A stretch of 44,310 nucleotides of DNA from Saprolegnia diclina VS20 (Eukaryota; Oomycota; Saprolegniomycetes; Saprolegniales; Saprolegniaceae). Below, piece after piece: positions 21,186 through 32,559 of this stretch. The stretch spans positions 197,354 through 241,663 of the forward strand of contig NW_008246110.1 of assembly GCF_000281045.1 (NCBI RefSeq), read 5' to 3'. Numbering within the stretch: position 1 is the stretch's first letter; each line of letters starts with the position of its first letter. Both the position numbers and the translations under genes were made by a program. Below the pieces are notes generated by a model. The model had not been told where the DNA came from. It made no database searches and was given only the letters and a program-made list of their open reading frames with translations.

Positions 21186-21839
21186 GGCGTCGAAATGGAA
21201 AATGGCGGTTCGAAGATTTGGCGATGGAATTCCGCGATTGGCCAAACACCGTACGCGGTCCTGATTGGCCGGGCATCGGCCACAAGAATCGCTGAAAATG
21301 CTTGCGCCACGTCGGCTGGGTGACACGGATAGCCCTCAAGCAGCCAGTCGCTGAGGCAGAAGGTAAATCGAGACGACGAGCTATCTGGCCTCGCAGCTCT
21401 CGCAGGTGATAGATAGATAGGTCGTCGTAGTGTGCTACAGCTGCAGACGCCGACTCGAGCGACCAAGTTATAGTAGCTCGTCGAGTGGCACAAGCCATGC
21501 CCAATTGGGTTGCGCGACCTGGCGCCCATAAACATGCATTGGTCAGAGGTGTGCTCGTTGGCCTTCGTCTTGCGTATAGAGCCGCCAAGCTCCAAGGGAC
21601 TCCACCTGACGGGACCCATACTGGCCGTGGCGTCACGTGCATGGACGACTGTCCCATTTTGCTATCTGCTTTCTCTCTCGCAGCATTGTGGCGTGGTGGT
21701 TTGGCCTCTTGGGGCTGCTCTCTTGTAAACAGTGGATCCAAAACAGTGGACGGACGCAACAGGATTTCAAAGATCCGATTTTGATAACGGTCCGGCGGTC
21801 GTTGCCGTTGGTTTCGCCACTTTGCCTTCCGCAGCCAGC
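21186..21839. other. Divergent intergenic region
   Basis: Separates chorismate synthase (minus) from NECAP (plus). Short open frames on both strands carry no domain. It contains a short tandem tetranucleotide (gatagatagata near 21410-21422). No other structure is seen. Confidence 0.5.
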
Positions 21840-22822
21840 ATGGCAGGTCCGTCGGTCTTGGCTCCGAGGATCGATCCAACGATGGCCTGTAGACGAGTCC
21901 ATCGAACGCGTCCTCACGGTCATCAACCAGTGCTTTGCCTTTGCGATCCCGCCCCAGTCGTCGGCTGCGGGCCACCGGTGCGATACATCACCGAAATAGA
22001 TCTCAGCCTCATGCGTACTAGCGCCGACTCGTGGCCCAAGGACCCGGTCTGGACTGGTCGCCTCGTCATCTCGGTGGTCAACGACGTGACGCAAGTCCAG
22101 CTCCGCGATCCCAAGACAGGCACCAGCACGTGGGCGGACATCTGAGATCTGATATCTGGGATGCAGGTGGCCTCTTTGCGGCTTGCCCCATCTTGAAGGA
22201 CGGGACGCCCTCGGTGCAAAAAGGTGCGGGCGAAAGCGGTCTCGGAATTGCTCATGGAGGCGTCTAGTCGTCGATAGCAGCCGCTACTTTGTGCTGCGCA
22301 TCGTCGACGCCAAGTCGGGTAGGACAAGCCGCTACCGACGGGCGTCTCACGCGACGGCGGTAGGGCGCCACGCGTTCATCGGCATTGCGTTCGAAGATCG
22401 CAACGACGCGTTCGACTTCAACGTGGCGATCGACGACCATCAAAAGTACTTCGCCATCATTCATGTACACGCGAGACGATGCAATATGGTAGCGAGATGA
22501 AGCGCGAAGAAAATGCGATCGCCGAGGCCAGCTCCAAGCCCGCGGTCGCCGTCGACTACTCGCTCAAGCAAGGCCAAACAATCAAAATCAAACTCAACAA
22601 GAAGACTAAGGAATTCGACCCGAGCCCGAGTCCGGCACCGGTCCAGCCGTTCGCGCAAGCATCGAGCAGCGCCAGCGGTAGCAAGAACGCAGACCTCCTG
22701 GGCTTCGGTGCCTTTGACGCACCTGCGTCCAGCACACAGTGCGCTCGCCACCAAATCTTCTCGGACCTCACACTTAATGTGCATCTAGGCAGGCAGCGCC
22801 GAGTACGTGGGAGACCTTCTAG
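21840..22822 (+). CDS. NECAP: NECAP-like endocytic adaptor protein
   Basis: Eight exons (21840-21846, 21893-21977, 22022-22119, 22167-22223, 22268-22318, 22364-22445, 22493-22738, 22789-22822) give 219 residues. The PHear domain is clear: [14 protein letters not shown], a [11 protein letters not shown] strand, [14 protein letters not shown], and [20 protein letters not shown], then the conserved [17 protein letters not shown]. The C terminus reads DLLGFGAF ... APSTWETF; the final WxxF is the AP-2 alpha-ear binding motif of NECAPs, so a role in clathrin-mediated endocytosis is well supported. The first coding exon is only 7 nt (ATG GCA G). Intron 3 is GC-AG. Introns are 44-50 nt. The stop is 70 bp from the stop of the convergent dehydrogenase. 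Confidence 0.93.
22120..22166 (+). other. Non-canonical GC-AG intron in NECAP
   Basis: A 47-nt intron with donor AG|GCACCA and acceptor TGCAG. Only this pair restores the PHear sequence [13 protein letters not shown]; the nearest GT donor gives the wrong frame. It also contains the TCTGAGATCTGA word discussed in the findings. Confidence 0.75.
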
Positions 22823-22892
22823 TTCCAACCACATCTGGACGACAAGACACGAAACCAAAACAACAAGCTTTCCAGACGTCGTCGGTCGTCGT

Positions 22893-23982
22893 TTACGCGC
22901 GCTTGTCGCCGTTCCACTTGTAAAAGCCTTCGCCCGTCTTGCGGCCGAGCTTGCCTTCCTTGACCTTTTGGCGGAGGAGCGACGGGACCTCAAAGACAGG
23001 CTCGTTCGGGTACTTGGTGGTCCAGCCCTCGAGGATAAAGAGGATCGTGTCGAGGCCGACGTAGTCCGCGAGCGTGATGGGACCCATGGGGTGGCCGGCG
23101 CCGAGCTGCATCGAGACATCAATGTCTTCCATCGACGCGTCACCGCGTTCGAGGAGGAAGAGCGCCTGCGCGAGGTTGGGCACGAGCAAGCTAGACCGCG
23201 GACATGAGATCACACTAGGAGCGAGTGGCGTCTACCGGTTGACGATGAAGCCGGGCGTGTCCTTGCAGCTCACGGGCGTCTTGCCGAGCGAGGCCGCCCA
23301 GCGCTTCGAGACGTCAAAGACGGCCGGGTCTGTCTCCTTGGTCTGGACGACTTCGACGAGCTTCATGACCTGGACAGGGTTGAAGAAGTGGAGGCCGACC
23401 TGCGTGTAGCACCGTGAGCTTCGTGCACCGCAGGTAGAAGGTAGATGACGTACGACTTGCGACGGGCGGCCCGACGAGCCGGCAAAGTCGCCGATCGAGA
23501 GCGACGACGTGTTGGAGGCCAAGATACCCGAGGGCTTGACGATGCCGCCGAGCTCCTTGTAAAAGGTCTTCTTGATCTCGACGTCTTCGATGATCGCCTA
23601 CGCATGAGGATGAGATTGCAATGCACAATCGATCCCAAGCATGTACCTCGATGACGAGGTCGCACTCGGCGAGGTCCTTCTTGACGACCGAGCCGTGGAT
23701 ACGGCCCATGACAGCGGCAAACTCGTCCTTGGCCTGGTCCGCAGTCCACTCGCCCTTCTTGACGTGGCGGGCGCCGATCTTCTCGAGCGAGCCCTCGATG
23801 CGCGCAAGGCCAGCGTCGAGCGACTTTTGCGTCACGTCGAGCGCAACGACGTCGTAGCCGGCCATGGCCGCGGTCTGCGCGATGCCATGGCCCATGAGGC
23901 CGAGGCCCACCATGCCCACGCGCGTGATCTCCGGGATCGTCTTGGTCGCCATCGACCGCATGCCCGTCTTCATCATCATCAT
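22893..23982 (-). CDS. 3-hydroxyacyl-CoA dehydrogenase (short-chain / 3-hydroxybutyryl-CoA type)
   Basis: Four exons (23647-23982, 23454-23597, 23236-23399, 22893-23190) give 313 residues. The enzyme oxidises L-3-hydroxyacyl-CoA to 3-ketoacyl-CoA with NAD+, in beta-oxidation or butyrate metabolism. Visible: the Rossmann motif GLGLMG (26-31), DLVIE, ILASNTSSLSI, the catalytic-His segment VVGLHFFNPV, KDTPGFIVNR and the C-terminal dimerisation domain with GAGHPMGPITLADYVGLD. The reading frame opens with four tandem ATGs, and the first ~20 residues (KTGMRSMATKT) are basic and could be a short mitochondrial presequence (inference). Introns are 45, 54 and 49 nt. Length matches the family. Confidence 0.95.
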
Positions 23983-25068
23983 CGTCTTGCCTGTTTACTT
24001 GACAGCCCCAATCCAAAAGTGGGGTTGATGCAACACGCCGACAGATTGTTTAAAACACATTTTGCACTGCCACCAACGGTTTAAAACAAGCACCAGATGG
24101 TCCAAGTTGAACTTGGATTCTGGCGCGAATCTTCCAGGCGAGGCTCGGATGGCGGGGATGATATTGCTCTTTGTTTGGTATTGTCAATAGTCTACATATT
24201 GCAAAAGCATATACTGTCCAGAGATAAAGCACAATGCGGCTGCTACGGGGTTCATGTTGCTGTTTTCTATTGGCTGTTCTGCGAGGAGGTGGCGTCCGAT
24301 GGCCTCTCAGCGCGGTCGTTCGTCGTGTGCTCTTGCAAAACGCGCTGTTATGTTTTGGTACATGGCTATTTCTCGAGTAGTGCGTGCACACGTGCTATCC
24401 TTCGCTTCGTTTTTGCCTAGCGTATGGAGGACAAGATCACAACAAAATGTACCTCGTTCGGTGACCGAGAGGTGGATTTTCATAGTAAAATCAACTGATA
24501 AAAGCAAACTACCTATACACCACTTGGTTTCCGCTGTCTGCCTGGGACCAGGCGTGACTCGTTCGTCCAACACGACGCAGAACCCCAAGACACCGTCAAG
24601 GTCGGAACACAATTGCGTTATTTTTCAAATATCCTATGCTTTTGTATGGTTGCTGGCTAGCATCACCCAGCCAAGGTGCGGCAAATCGCGATTGGGCATT
24701 TATTGAATGAAAACAGCCAATGGCATCGCTGTATTTAACCCAGATACAGCTAAGCGTTTGTTCGGATGTCGTCCAGCACCCGGTGCGATCGCTCCACATT
24801 GGGCGTGGCCTGTCGGAACATTATTGTATTGCATTCGCGTTTATAGCTAGAGTTGAATGCACTGTGAATCGGACCTCGCTATCCGAGCTTCTCGACATCA
24901 ACGAGACAGTCCACCGCCTTCCAACGGTGCAATCTCGCGTGGCACCAACGGGATTCTGTTTGCTTTCGGTCGTTTTGGCCAACGCTAACACGCTGGCAGA
25001 GCTCAATTGTGCTTGTTTCGAGGATGCAGACGGCCCACGGAGCAATTCCCTTTCTCTTGCAGTCGGCG
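23983..25068. other. Divergent intergenic region, about 1.1 kb
   Basis: The largest gap in the window, between the dehydrogenase (minus) and the QxW/SAM gene (plus). It is AT-richer than neighbours. Open frames such as 24307-24612 (minus) and 24254-24706 (plus) overlap each other and have no recognisable features. A pyrimidine-rich TTTCTCTTGCAG at 25050-25061 just before the next ATG could be a 3' splice site for an unseen 5' exon. Confidence 0.45.
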
Positions 25069-26205
25069 ATGAGCGAGACGCAATGCGTCTACGTCGGCGC
25101 TGGTCCTTTTGATCCGCCGCGCCTCGTCGACATGACAGCAGTCGAAGGCTCACAAGGAGAGTGGCTCTTTGACGGCAAGCGGCTGCGGTGCGCTAAGGAT
25201 CTTTCTCGGTGCTAGAGCGTCGACGACAGTCCGAAAATCCTGGCCACGCACGCCATTTACTTGGACGCAGTTCGCCTTGGGTCGCAACCGGCGCAAGAGT
25301 GGTGCTGGACAGGCAAGCTCTTCATCTCGGTCTTGTTCCCGACCGCGTGCATCCAACTGAACGTGGTCACGTCGCCGTTGCCTGCGTCGACGCGCTGCGT
25401 TCTCGGCGACGTTCGCGCTGGCAAATACCCGCCGCAGGAGTGGACCATGGTGTTTCTCATCCAAGACACTGTTGTGACGCCGAAGACAGGAATCGTCCCG
25501 CTCACCTCTCTCTCGACGATGCAAGTGTATCAGCTGCTCTCGGCCCTCGAGTTTGACCAGTACAAACAGCGCCTTTGGAAGGCCAGTATCAACGGCCACG
25601 CGCTCGCGTGCTGTGCCACTGTCGACGAACTCGTTGAGCTCGGTATTGACCTCAAGCTCAAGGCACGCTCGCTCTGGCAGTCGCTGCAATCGTTCCAGGC
25701 CGCTGGCGTGCCTGTCGCTCTCTTTGAGCACGCCCCGCGGCCCAAGTGTGCGTACCGCTTCCAGTCGGTCAAGCACCCGGCGCTGTGCTTGCAGCTGCAG
25801 AGCGGCACCGGCGCGAGCCGCAACGGCGACCGGTGCATTTTGGGCACGACCAAGGCGACGCTCTTTCCAGCCCAAGCGTGGATCTTTGAGGGCAAGTTGA
25901 TCTACTCGGCCAAGGACAAGGCTAAGTGCATTCACCTGAACGAGCACGGGAAGACGTTCAACGGCGACATTTGCCACCTCTGGGAGGTCGAGCGCAAGAA
26001 GCCGTGGGCTAACCAGGAGTGGCTCTTTGACGGCAAACTCATCCGGTCGGTCAAGGACCCGACCAAGTGCATCCGCCTCCAGAGCGGCGACAAGCCGCAT
26101 GTGGGTGCCGGAGACTTTTGCCACTTGTGGGACATTGTCTACGATGGCCCGTTTCCCGCCCAGGAGTGGACGCTCGTGCGCGACGAGCACGTCCGTGTCG
26201 ACTGA
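25069..26205 (+). CDS. QxW beta-trefoil-like repeat protein with internal SAM domain; one in-frame TAG
   Basis: A continuous frame of 379 codons from ATG 25069 to TGA 26203-26205, interrupted by one TAG at 25213-25215. It carries repeated units with the pattern QEW-(L/C)-(F/W)-DGKL-I-(S)-(A/V)KD-x-KCI-(H/R/Q)-L, for example QEWLFDGKLIRSVKDPTKCI, seen at least four times. The QxW signature is that of beta-trefoil carbohydrate-binding modules. Between repeats 2 and 3 lies a SAM-like helical domain (MQVYQLLSALEFDQYKQRLW ... LVELGIDLKLKARSLWQSL), a protein-interaction module. The TAG falls right after a conserved KD-x-x-RC position with repeat spacing intact on both sides, and no GT-AG intron that keeps frame can remove it. 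It may be a recent null allele, a read-through codon or a sequence error. No signal peptide is seen. Confidence 0.72.
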
Positions 26206-26341
26206 GTACATTCTAGTCGCTGGGTGTCACCACAGATTATGTACTAACACAAACTAACTACTAGTATTGGTAACACGCCAAGTGTTTGTACCGTGCACAA
26301 TATACCGCCTCTGGTCCAAGTCTAAAATTGGCTCGCATAGC

Positions 26342-28411
26342 ATGGGCTGGGACACGAAGCTCCAAGCGCTCTTCAAGAACGAAGAAGTCTGGGACGTCGA
26401 TGACAGCGACGACAGCATCATCCGCGAGCTCGCCAAGGCGGCCGACCAAGGCGTCGACGTCGTCGGCGTCACGGACGAGGTCGCACGTCGCTCCAACTCC
26501 TCGGCATCATGGTTTCTTCGATGAAGTAGGCGCTGAATACGTTTACGCACCTCGCCGCGCTCTGGGATCGACCGCGCGTGCTCGAGTTTCTCATCCGCCG
26601 CGGCGCCGAGCTCAACGCAACCAACAAGGTCGGCCACACGCCCGCGGATCTGGCCATGCACTGGGGCAACGCCGACTTGGCGATTCAGCTCAAGCACTAC
26701 GGCGGCAAGCACAGCTGCGAGCAGGAGCGGGATCTCGCGATCGCGCAGCGCGACATTGCCGCCAGCCACGTCGCGGACGCCAAGAGCAAAATGGAAAAGG
26801 CGCTCGCCGAAGCGCTGGCCTTGTCGAAAGAGCGCGAGGGTCTTCGCATTGAGCGCGATCGGCTGGTCGTCGAGATGGATGAGCTCTCGCACGACGCCGC
26901 CCAAGTTCGCGCCGACTGCGTCACGTACCGCACGCTCTTTGAGACGCAAGAGGCGCAAATGAGTGCGCTCAAGCTCGAGCTCGAGAAGGTCCGGTCGCAG
27001 ATGAGTGCCGAGGTGAAGACCAAGACGAACGCGCTCGAAGGCTGGACCAAGGCCGAAGCGCATGCAAAGGAGATGCAGCGCATGCGCGAGATCGCCATGC
27101 AGTGCGAGGAAGAGGCCGTCAAGATGCGCGACGAAGCCATGGCCGAGCGCGACGCAGCCCGCGACCTCGTACTGCCACGTCATGTTATCCGGATGACCTC
27201 CAACCTTGGGTTAGATGACGCAAGCGCAGACGGACCATGTCGTCGCCGTGACTGTACAAAAGCAAGCAGCGCTCGAGCGCGCCTTGGCCATCAAGGAGAA
27301 GAACGAGGCGCTGGCGACGATCCAGGCGCAGATTGCCGAGTGGTCGGCCAAGGTGAGAGCGGCCGAGGAAGACCGCGCCATGATCCAAGTCGAAATCAAC
27401 CGGCAAAAGGTACACAAACGAGGGACTCCTATATGTTTAATACGAGGTATAGGCGAGCTTGGAGGCGCGCTGCAAGGCGCTTGAGAAGGAGGTTGCACGC
27501 GTGAACCTCCTCAACACGATCCTCGAGGGCCAGCTGCGGGATGCCACTACGAAGCTCTCAACAGCCGAGAGCACGACCGAGTCCTCTGTTGTCGCGATGG
27601 AGAAATCGACGCGCAAGGCCAAGCGCCTCGAGAACGAGATCAAGGAGCTCATGGAGGCGCGCGTCGAAGAGAAGCGGCTGTGGCGCTTCAAGGAGTCGCA
27701 GGCGCTCCACGAAGAGTCGCAAGCCAACATGCAGCTGCTGCTCCAAGCGGCGTTGCGGCTCTGGAAGAAGCTCAGCGACTTGGAGTGGATCTTTGCGTTT
27801 GTGACGCACCCGAACGAGAGCCTCCTCGTCGAGCCCGAGACACCCCCCAAGCCCCTGCTGCGCCGCCCAAGCACAACCAAAGAGACGCTGCATCGCATGT
27901 CGGCGCCGACGCTGTCGCCACTGCCCGCGCTCGCACCGATTGAAACCAAAGTGTCCATCAAGTTTACAGGTACACATTGTTCTCTTCATGCAGGACTCTA
28001 TCTAAAGATGGCTAGAAAAACTCCACTCGATCCAAGCCAAGGTCGTCGAGTGGACCAAATGGTGCGTGAGCAGCTTGGACGAGGGCGTGCGCTGGGACAA
28101 GGCGCTCTTGGCGCAGTCGGCCCAAAACATCGAGTGCCTCCTCACGGTTGCCGACGGCCTTTTTGACTTTTTGGCGGTCGCGATGAAGGACAAGTGCGTC
28201 GAGTTTCGGTAGGTCAAATTTTGTGTTTTGCCGCTTTTTCAGCGAGGTTTTTCGATCATTTTTATATTTTCGTAGAAAGCACTTGGAGATGCAGGCCAAG
28301 GCTGTCGAGCGCAAGGACATGCTTCTCAAGCGATTTACGCAGCACCGCGAAGAGCACGTCAAGAAGACGCGCGCGCTACACTTTCGCGAGTGCTCGTACG
28401 GTCCCTGCTAG
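26342..28411 (+). CDS. Ankyrin-repeat coiled-coil protein
   Basis: Six exons (26342-26479, 26530-27168, 27215-27409, 27453-27969, 28016-28208, 28276-28411) give 605 residues. After an acidic start (VWDVDDSDDSIIRELAK) come two ankyrin repeats (LNTFTHLAALWDRPRVLEFL and GAELNATNKVGHTPADLAMH). A long heptad-rich coiled coil then runs from about residue 110 to 410 (alanine-, glutamate-, lysine- and arginine-rich). A C-terminal helical block (WTKWCVSSLDEGVRWDKALL) and a basic ending follow. No catalytic motif is visible; a cytoskeletal or scaffolding role is a guess. Introns are 43-67 nt, all phased to keep one frame. The gene ends about 105 bp from the convergent C2 gene. Confidence 0.85.
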
Positions 28412-28516
28412 TACACTACGTTTAAACTTACAAATACTAGAAACGACTCGGGAGCTTGTGCTGTGTACACAATGACACAGTGTTTGATCGAAAAGACTAG
28501 AAAAAGAGAGCATTGA

Positions 28517-31500
28517 TTATGTATCCGAGATGGCGCGAATGGCGCGGATGAGGTCGTGGAGGTCGACTTCGGTCGTGACGGCAATCACTCGGCGGCCTAC
28601 ACCACCATCATACGAGTATGTCAAGCGGCAAGGACTGTTGCGTACGGCCGTCGGGGGCGTCCAAGAGGTGGCGACGATGGACGTTGAAGATCGCAATCGG
28701 GTACGTGTCCTTGGGCGATGACGCCAACTCGGCTTTGGTGCATTTTTCAACCGTCGACGAGAGCAAAATGTGGCCTTTCGGGGATACGCCGTGCTTGGCA
28801 TCGTCCATCGTCTAGCATGTATAACATCGCTAGATACCGCATCAATGGATAGTCGTGTCGTACGTTCCAGTACTCGAGCTTGCCGTTGCGAATCGCGGCG
28901 TACCGGTGCTACCGACACGACAATCTGAGATCTGAGTCACCAAGAATCTGGTCGTACGGCCCAGCCCACAAAGAGGTTTTCGCCGCGCTTCCAAATGTGG
29001 CCTGCCCAGTCGGCTTGGAGCTTGGCCTGCGCCGACGAGTGCTCCTTCTCGCGCAAATACGCTTGGTTTTCAAACCGAAACATCTAATGTCCAGTGGTCT
29101 ACATCAATATAAACAATGCGTATCGGCGTACCTTTTGCTCGTCCATGTCGCTTGGAAACGTCGAGATGAAGTTCCAGACGCGAATTACGTCGCCGTCAAT
29201 GAGCCGGCGGTCGCAGAGCCGATGGAACCGGTTCGTAAACTAGAGACAATAATATATGTACACTGAGTGGCACAACGGTCCTACCTTGCGCGTGATTTGA
29301 TACACAACAAAGTACTTGGCCGGCACCACGGACGTGACAACGATCCCCAGCAGCACCGCGAGCAAGACGAGCGCCGTCTTGCGCGGGTGTGTCCACAGAA
29401 ACACGTTCTTGATCTTCTCGAGGAGGTCGCACACTTTGCCGATCTCGTGCTGGATCGTACGCGCCACGTTGCGCGCCATGTGGTACTTCTCCACGAACGA
29501 GAGCGACTTGGCGTTCTCGATCTCCATGACCGAGTAGAGCGCTTCGCTCGCGAGACGCTCCTTCCAGCCCACGGGTTTCGTCGGGTCCCGGAGCGTGAGC
29601 TGCATCCGAACCGTTAGACTTGGCAATTCGTCGCCCTCGACGTCGGTTAACGGTGTATTGAGCAGGGGCATGGCACGCTCGACCTCGACTTGGGGCCCAC
29701 CGACGCGACTGCTCGTCACAAGGTCCTTGATCGGGTAGCGTACTTGACCGAGGAGCTTTCGGCTCGTCATTGCGTTCTCCTGCACCACGTCGAGGCGGAG
29801 GATGCCCGGACAGGCCTCCCACGGCACGAGCTCTTCGAGTTCCGTGACGGGGTTGATGCGCACGGGCTGCAGAATCGGGTACTTGAAGGCGTGTAGGTCC
29901 ACCGAGCCGTCGTCGCGCTTCCACGCTTCCTCCACGTCATGGAGGACAGCTATCAAATCGCTCCTTTACCCTGGTCGACACAGTGAGAAAAGGTTACCGT
30001 CCTTGGCGTGCGGACTCAGGTGGGTGAAGAGCTCTTTAAACCAATTGTTGTTGAGAAGACAAATGTCGCCCGCGTCGTCGCGGCCATACTCGGGACTGCG
30101 GCTCCCAAGCACCGAGTTGGTGCGCGCAACGAGGCGGGGCGGCAGCTCCTTAAAGTGCGGCTCGTAGTACAGCTCGACGTGCGTGTCGAGCGGCCGCAGC
30201 GCGTCCTTTTGCTTCATCTCGCTCCACTTGGCTTCGACCAGGTTGGCCGCGCACCGGGGCACAACGTGGAGCGTCGCGATCGACCGAAAGAGCTTCATTT
30301 GAATCTCATCCGGGTCGTACTCGGTCCACGTCCTCTGGATGCCGCCACCCGCGTAGCGTATATAGTTGCCAATCAAGAGCGCAGCGACGCCGAGAAGCAG
30401 CACGAGCGGAGCGTGCGACGTCGGAAAGTAGAGCACGCCGAGCGTCGAGCCGACCCAGAGGCTCAGCGTGAGCAGCGGGTTCCGCCATTCGAGGATCTCA
30501 CGCATCTGCAGCTTGGCACTCTACCCGCGGCATTGCCATTCAGCAAACTGAACAAAAGGCCACGGACCTGGGCGACGCTAAAGAGCAAGTCGAGGCGCTC
30601 AATGTTGCGCTTGATGATGTCGCCCTTGAACTCGATTTCGTCCTGTCGCACGAACGTCGCGTCGTCGTGCAGCTCTGGTGAAAAGATCGCGCCGAGGTTC
30701 TCGACGTACTCGACTTGCAGCTGGACAAGGCCGACGTCGTCGTCGCCTTGGCGCAGCACGACCCACTCGAAATGCGGCGCTGGTGGCTGTCGGCCCGGCC
30801 CCAGAATCGGCGGCGGCGGGGACCACACGTGGCGCCGTGCGCCGGCGCGCTGGAGGATCTCAAACGTTCCGAGCGAGAGACTGCCATAGCGCACCTAGAA
30901 ACACTCTGCAATGCATCGAAACGAATATGGGTGTGTACCGCCTGCTTGCCACTCTGGAGCTTGGTGAGGTTGGGCGTCGCCGCCAGCGCCATTGGCTTGA
31001 GGACTTCGAGACGCAGCTCCGAGTGGATGCTCTCGACGCTAAAGCGCTTCTTGTACACGACCGCCATGCCGTCGGGCGACCGCACGTAAATCTCCTTGAC
31101 GTTCTCTTCGAACGCGACGCTCAGAACCGGGTCAAAGTCCGGGACGTAGACGAGCGAATGGCCGTCAAGCTTGGAGCACTGCGGGCCGCAGATGTGCAGG
31201 CCTTTGATGTGCAAGGAGAGATGGCCGCGCGGCGGCGGCTTGGCCAACGCCTCGGGCGCCAGCGCCGGCACTGGTTTGGTCTTCTTGGGTGGCCCCCGCG
31301 GCTGCAGGAGCGACGACGACGGTCGCACTTTTGCTGCGCTCGATGCCATTTCACTCACGGTCGGGTGAAAGCAGTACGAGAGCAGTAGCTTGGGCGCAGA
31401 GCCGTCGTCGTCGGCGTTGCCACTCGACGACTCGAGTGGTACCCACTCCTCGGTCGTCACACCCGCGGCGACAATCGCCCCCGAGACCGGAATCCGCGCG

Positions 31501-32259
31501 CGCCCGAGCGCTGGCGTCGGTGCGTCCAAGACGTGGACGCTCACGTCCAGCACCAGCGTTCGGAGCGCGCCGTCCGTGTGCTTGAGCTTCATGATCGTGT
31601 CCCAGCGCCCCGACGTACTGCCGTGCGTCGTGCTTATGCGCGCATACGGCTGCAGCTGGACCGAGACGGCGATGTGGCGCTGAAGCGTTGCTTCGTCGAG
31701 GCCTTCGGCGCGGAGGACCACAATCGAGAAGAGGCCGCAGCGCGACAGCTTTGCCTTCATGCTGCCGTGGACGAGCGACGCCATCCTACAATGCACTGGC
31801 TGCAGCCGATTCAGTTGAGATGCAGCTACGTACGACATGGCGCGCTCGCTCACGGACGGCGGGGCGGCCGTGTACGGGCGTGCTTCGAGCACGTCACCAT
31901 TGGCAATGTCATCGCCGGCAGGGTTAAAGTAATAGAGATCTTATGCCATTCGATAAGGTACACAAAGATGGAAGGGACGTACCGCGGTTCGAGCGGCGGT
32001 GGCGGAGGCCAATGATCTCGTTCTTGTCGCCGCCATGCTCGATCTCGAACCGCGTCTGCGCTGCATGGACGAGCGTCTGGACATAGTCGATCGCTTCAAA
32101 CTGGAGCACAATCTCCTTGGCCTTGACGACGACCGTGCACGTGAGCACTACGTGTCGGTTCAGCCTGCAGCGCATAGCTTACGAGTACAACGTACGCTGC
32201 GCCGGCGGAAGCAGCGCTGCGAGCTGCGGGCGGCGCAATGACGGGCTCTTGGGCTCCAT
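28517..32259 (-). CDS. MCTP-like multi-C2 transmembrane protein with C-terminal PH domain
   Basis: Twelve exons (32196-32259, 31983-32147, 31834-31939, 30939-31785, 30568-30894, 29998-30520, 29285-29949, 29132-29239, 28958-29083, 28864-28908, 28646-28811, 28517-28596) join to exactly 1073 codons plus stop. Order of parts: a ubiquitin-like N-terminal region (~20-110); a C2 domain (~125-240, GLFSIVVLRAEGL...); a second C2-like domain (~295-400, GHLSLHIKGLHICGP...); a further beta-rich segment; a membrane segment starting ILEWRNPLLTLSLWVGSTLG (~515-555), as in plant MCTPs; another C2-like domain (~720-800, GILRLDVVQENAMTSRKLLG); a second membrane segment (WTHPRKTALVLLAVLLGIVV, ~860-885); and a PH-like domain (~945-1073) ending LHDLIRAIRAI. 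Such proteins tether the ER to the plasma membrane in a Ca2+/lipid-dependent way (inference for this one). Eleven introns are 43-52 nt. Confidence 0.85.
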
Positions 32260-32559
32260 GCTACTGCGGCCAGACAACCAACCCCACAAATGGTTTTTGT
32301 TGTCATCGGTTTCAGCGTCCGGTTTCACAAGGACACTTGCGGCGTCTGGTGGTGCTGCCAAGGTGCTCGACCACGAGCTCTTATCGCGTTAGCTCCGCCC
32401 TTGTGTCGACGGACGCCGTGCGAACCAAAGCAGCTCGACGCGCCGACGGCAAGGTACATGCTCTGACCAGTGTACTGGCCGTGACGGCCGTTGGGTTCGA
32501 AAATCGAAGCTGCTCGTGGAGACATCGATGACGTCGAGCACTCCAGCGGTTGACACGTC
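32260..32559. other. Divergent intergenic region
   Basis: 300 bases between the C2 gene and the orphan membrane-protein gene. It holds a short frame from ATG 32292 starting MVFVVIGFSV that could be an unspliced signal-peptide exon for the downstream gene, but I found no convincing intron joining them. Confidence 0.4.

Noticed and set aside
19875-21323. A 482-residue plus-strand frame opposite chorismate synthase
   Set aside because: Antisense shadow with Arg/Val/Ala-biased composition and no domain; the minus-strand enzyme is certain.
24254-24706. Two overlapping open frames in the 1.1-kb gap
   Set aside because: They lie on opposite strands over the same bases, have no recognisable motif, and have compositions unlike the confirmed genes.
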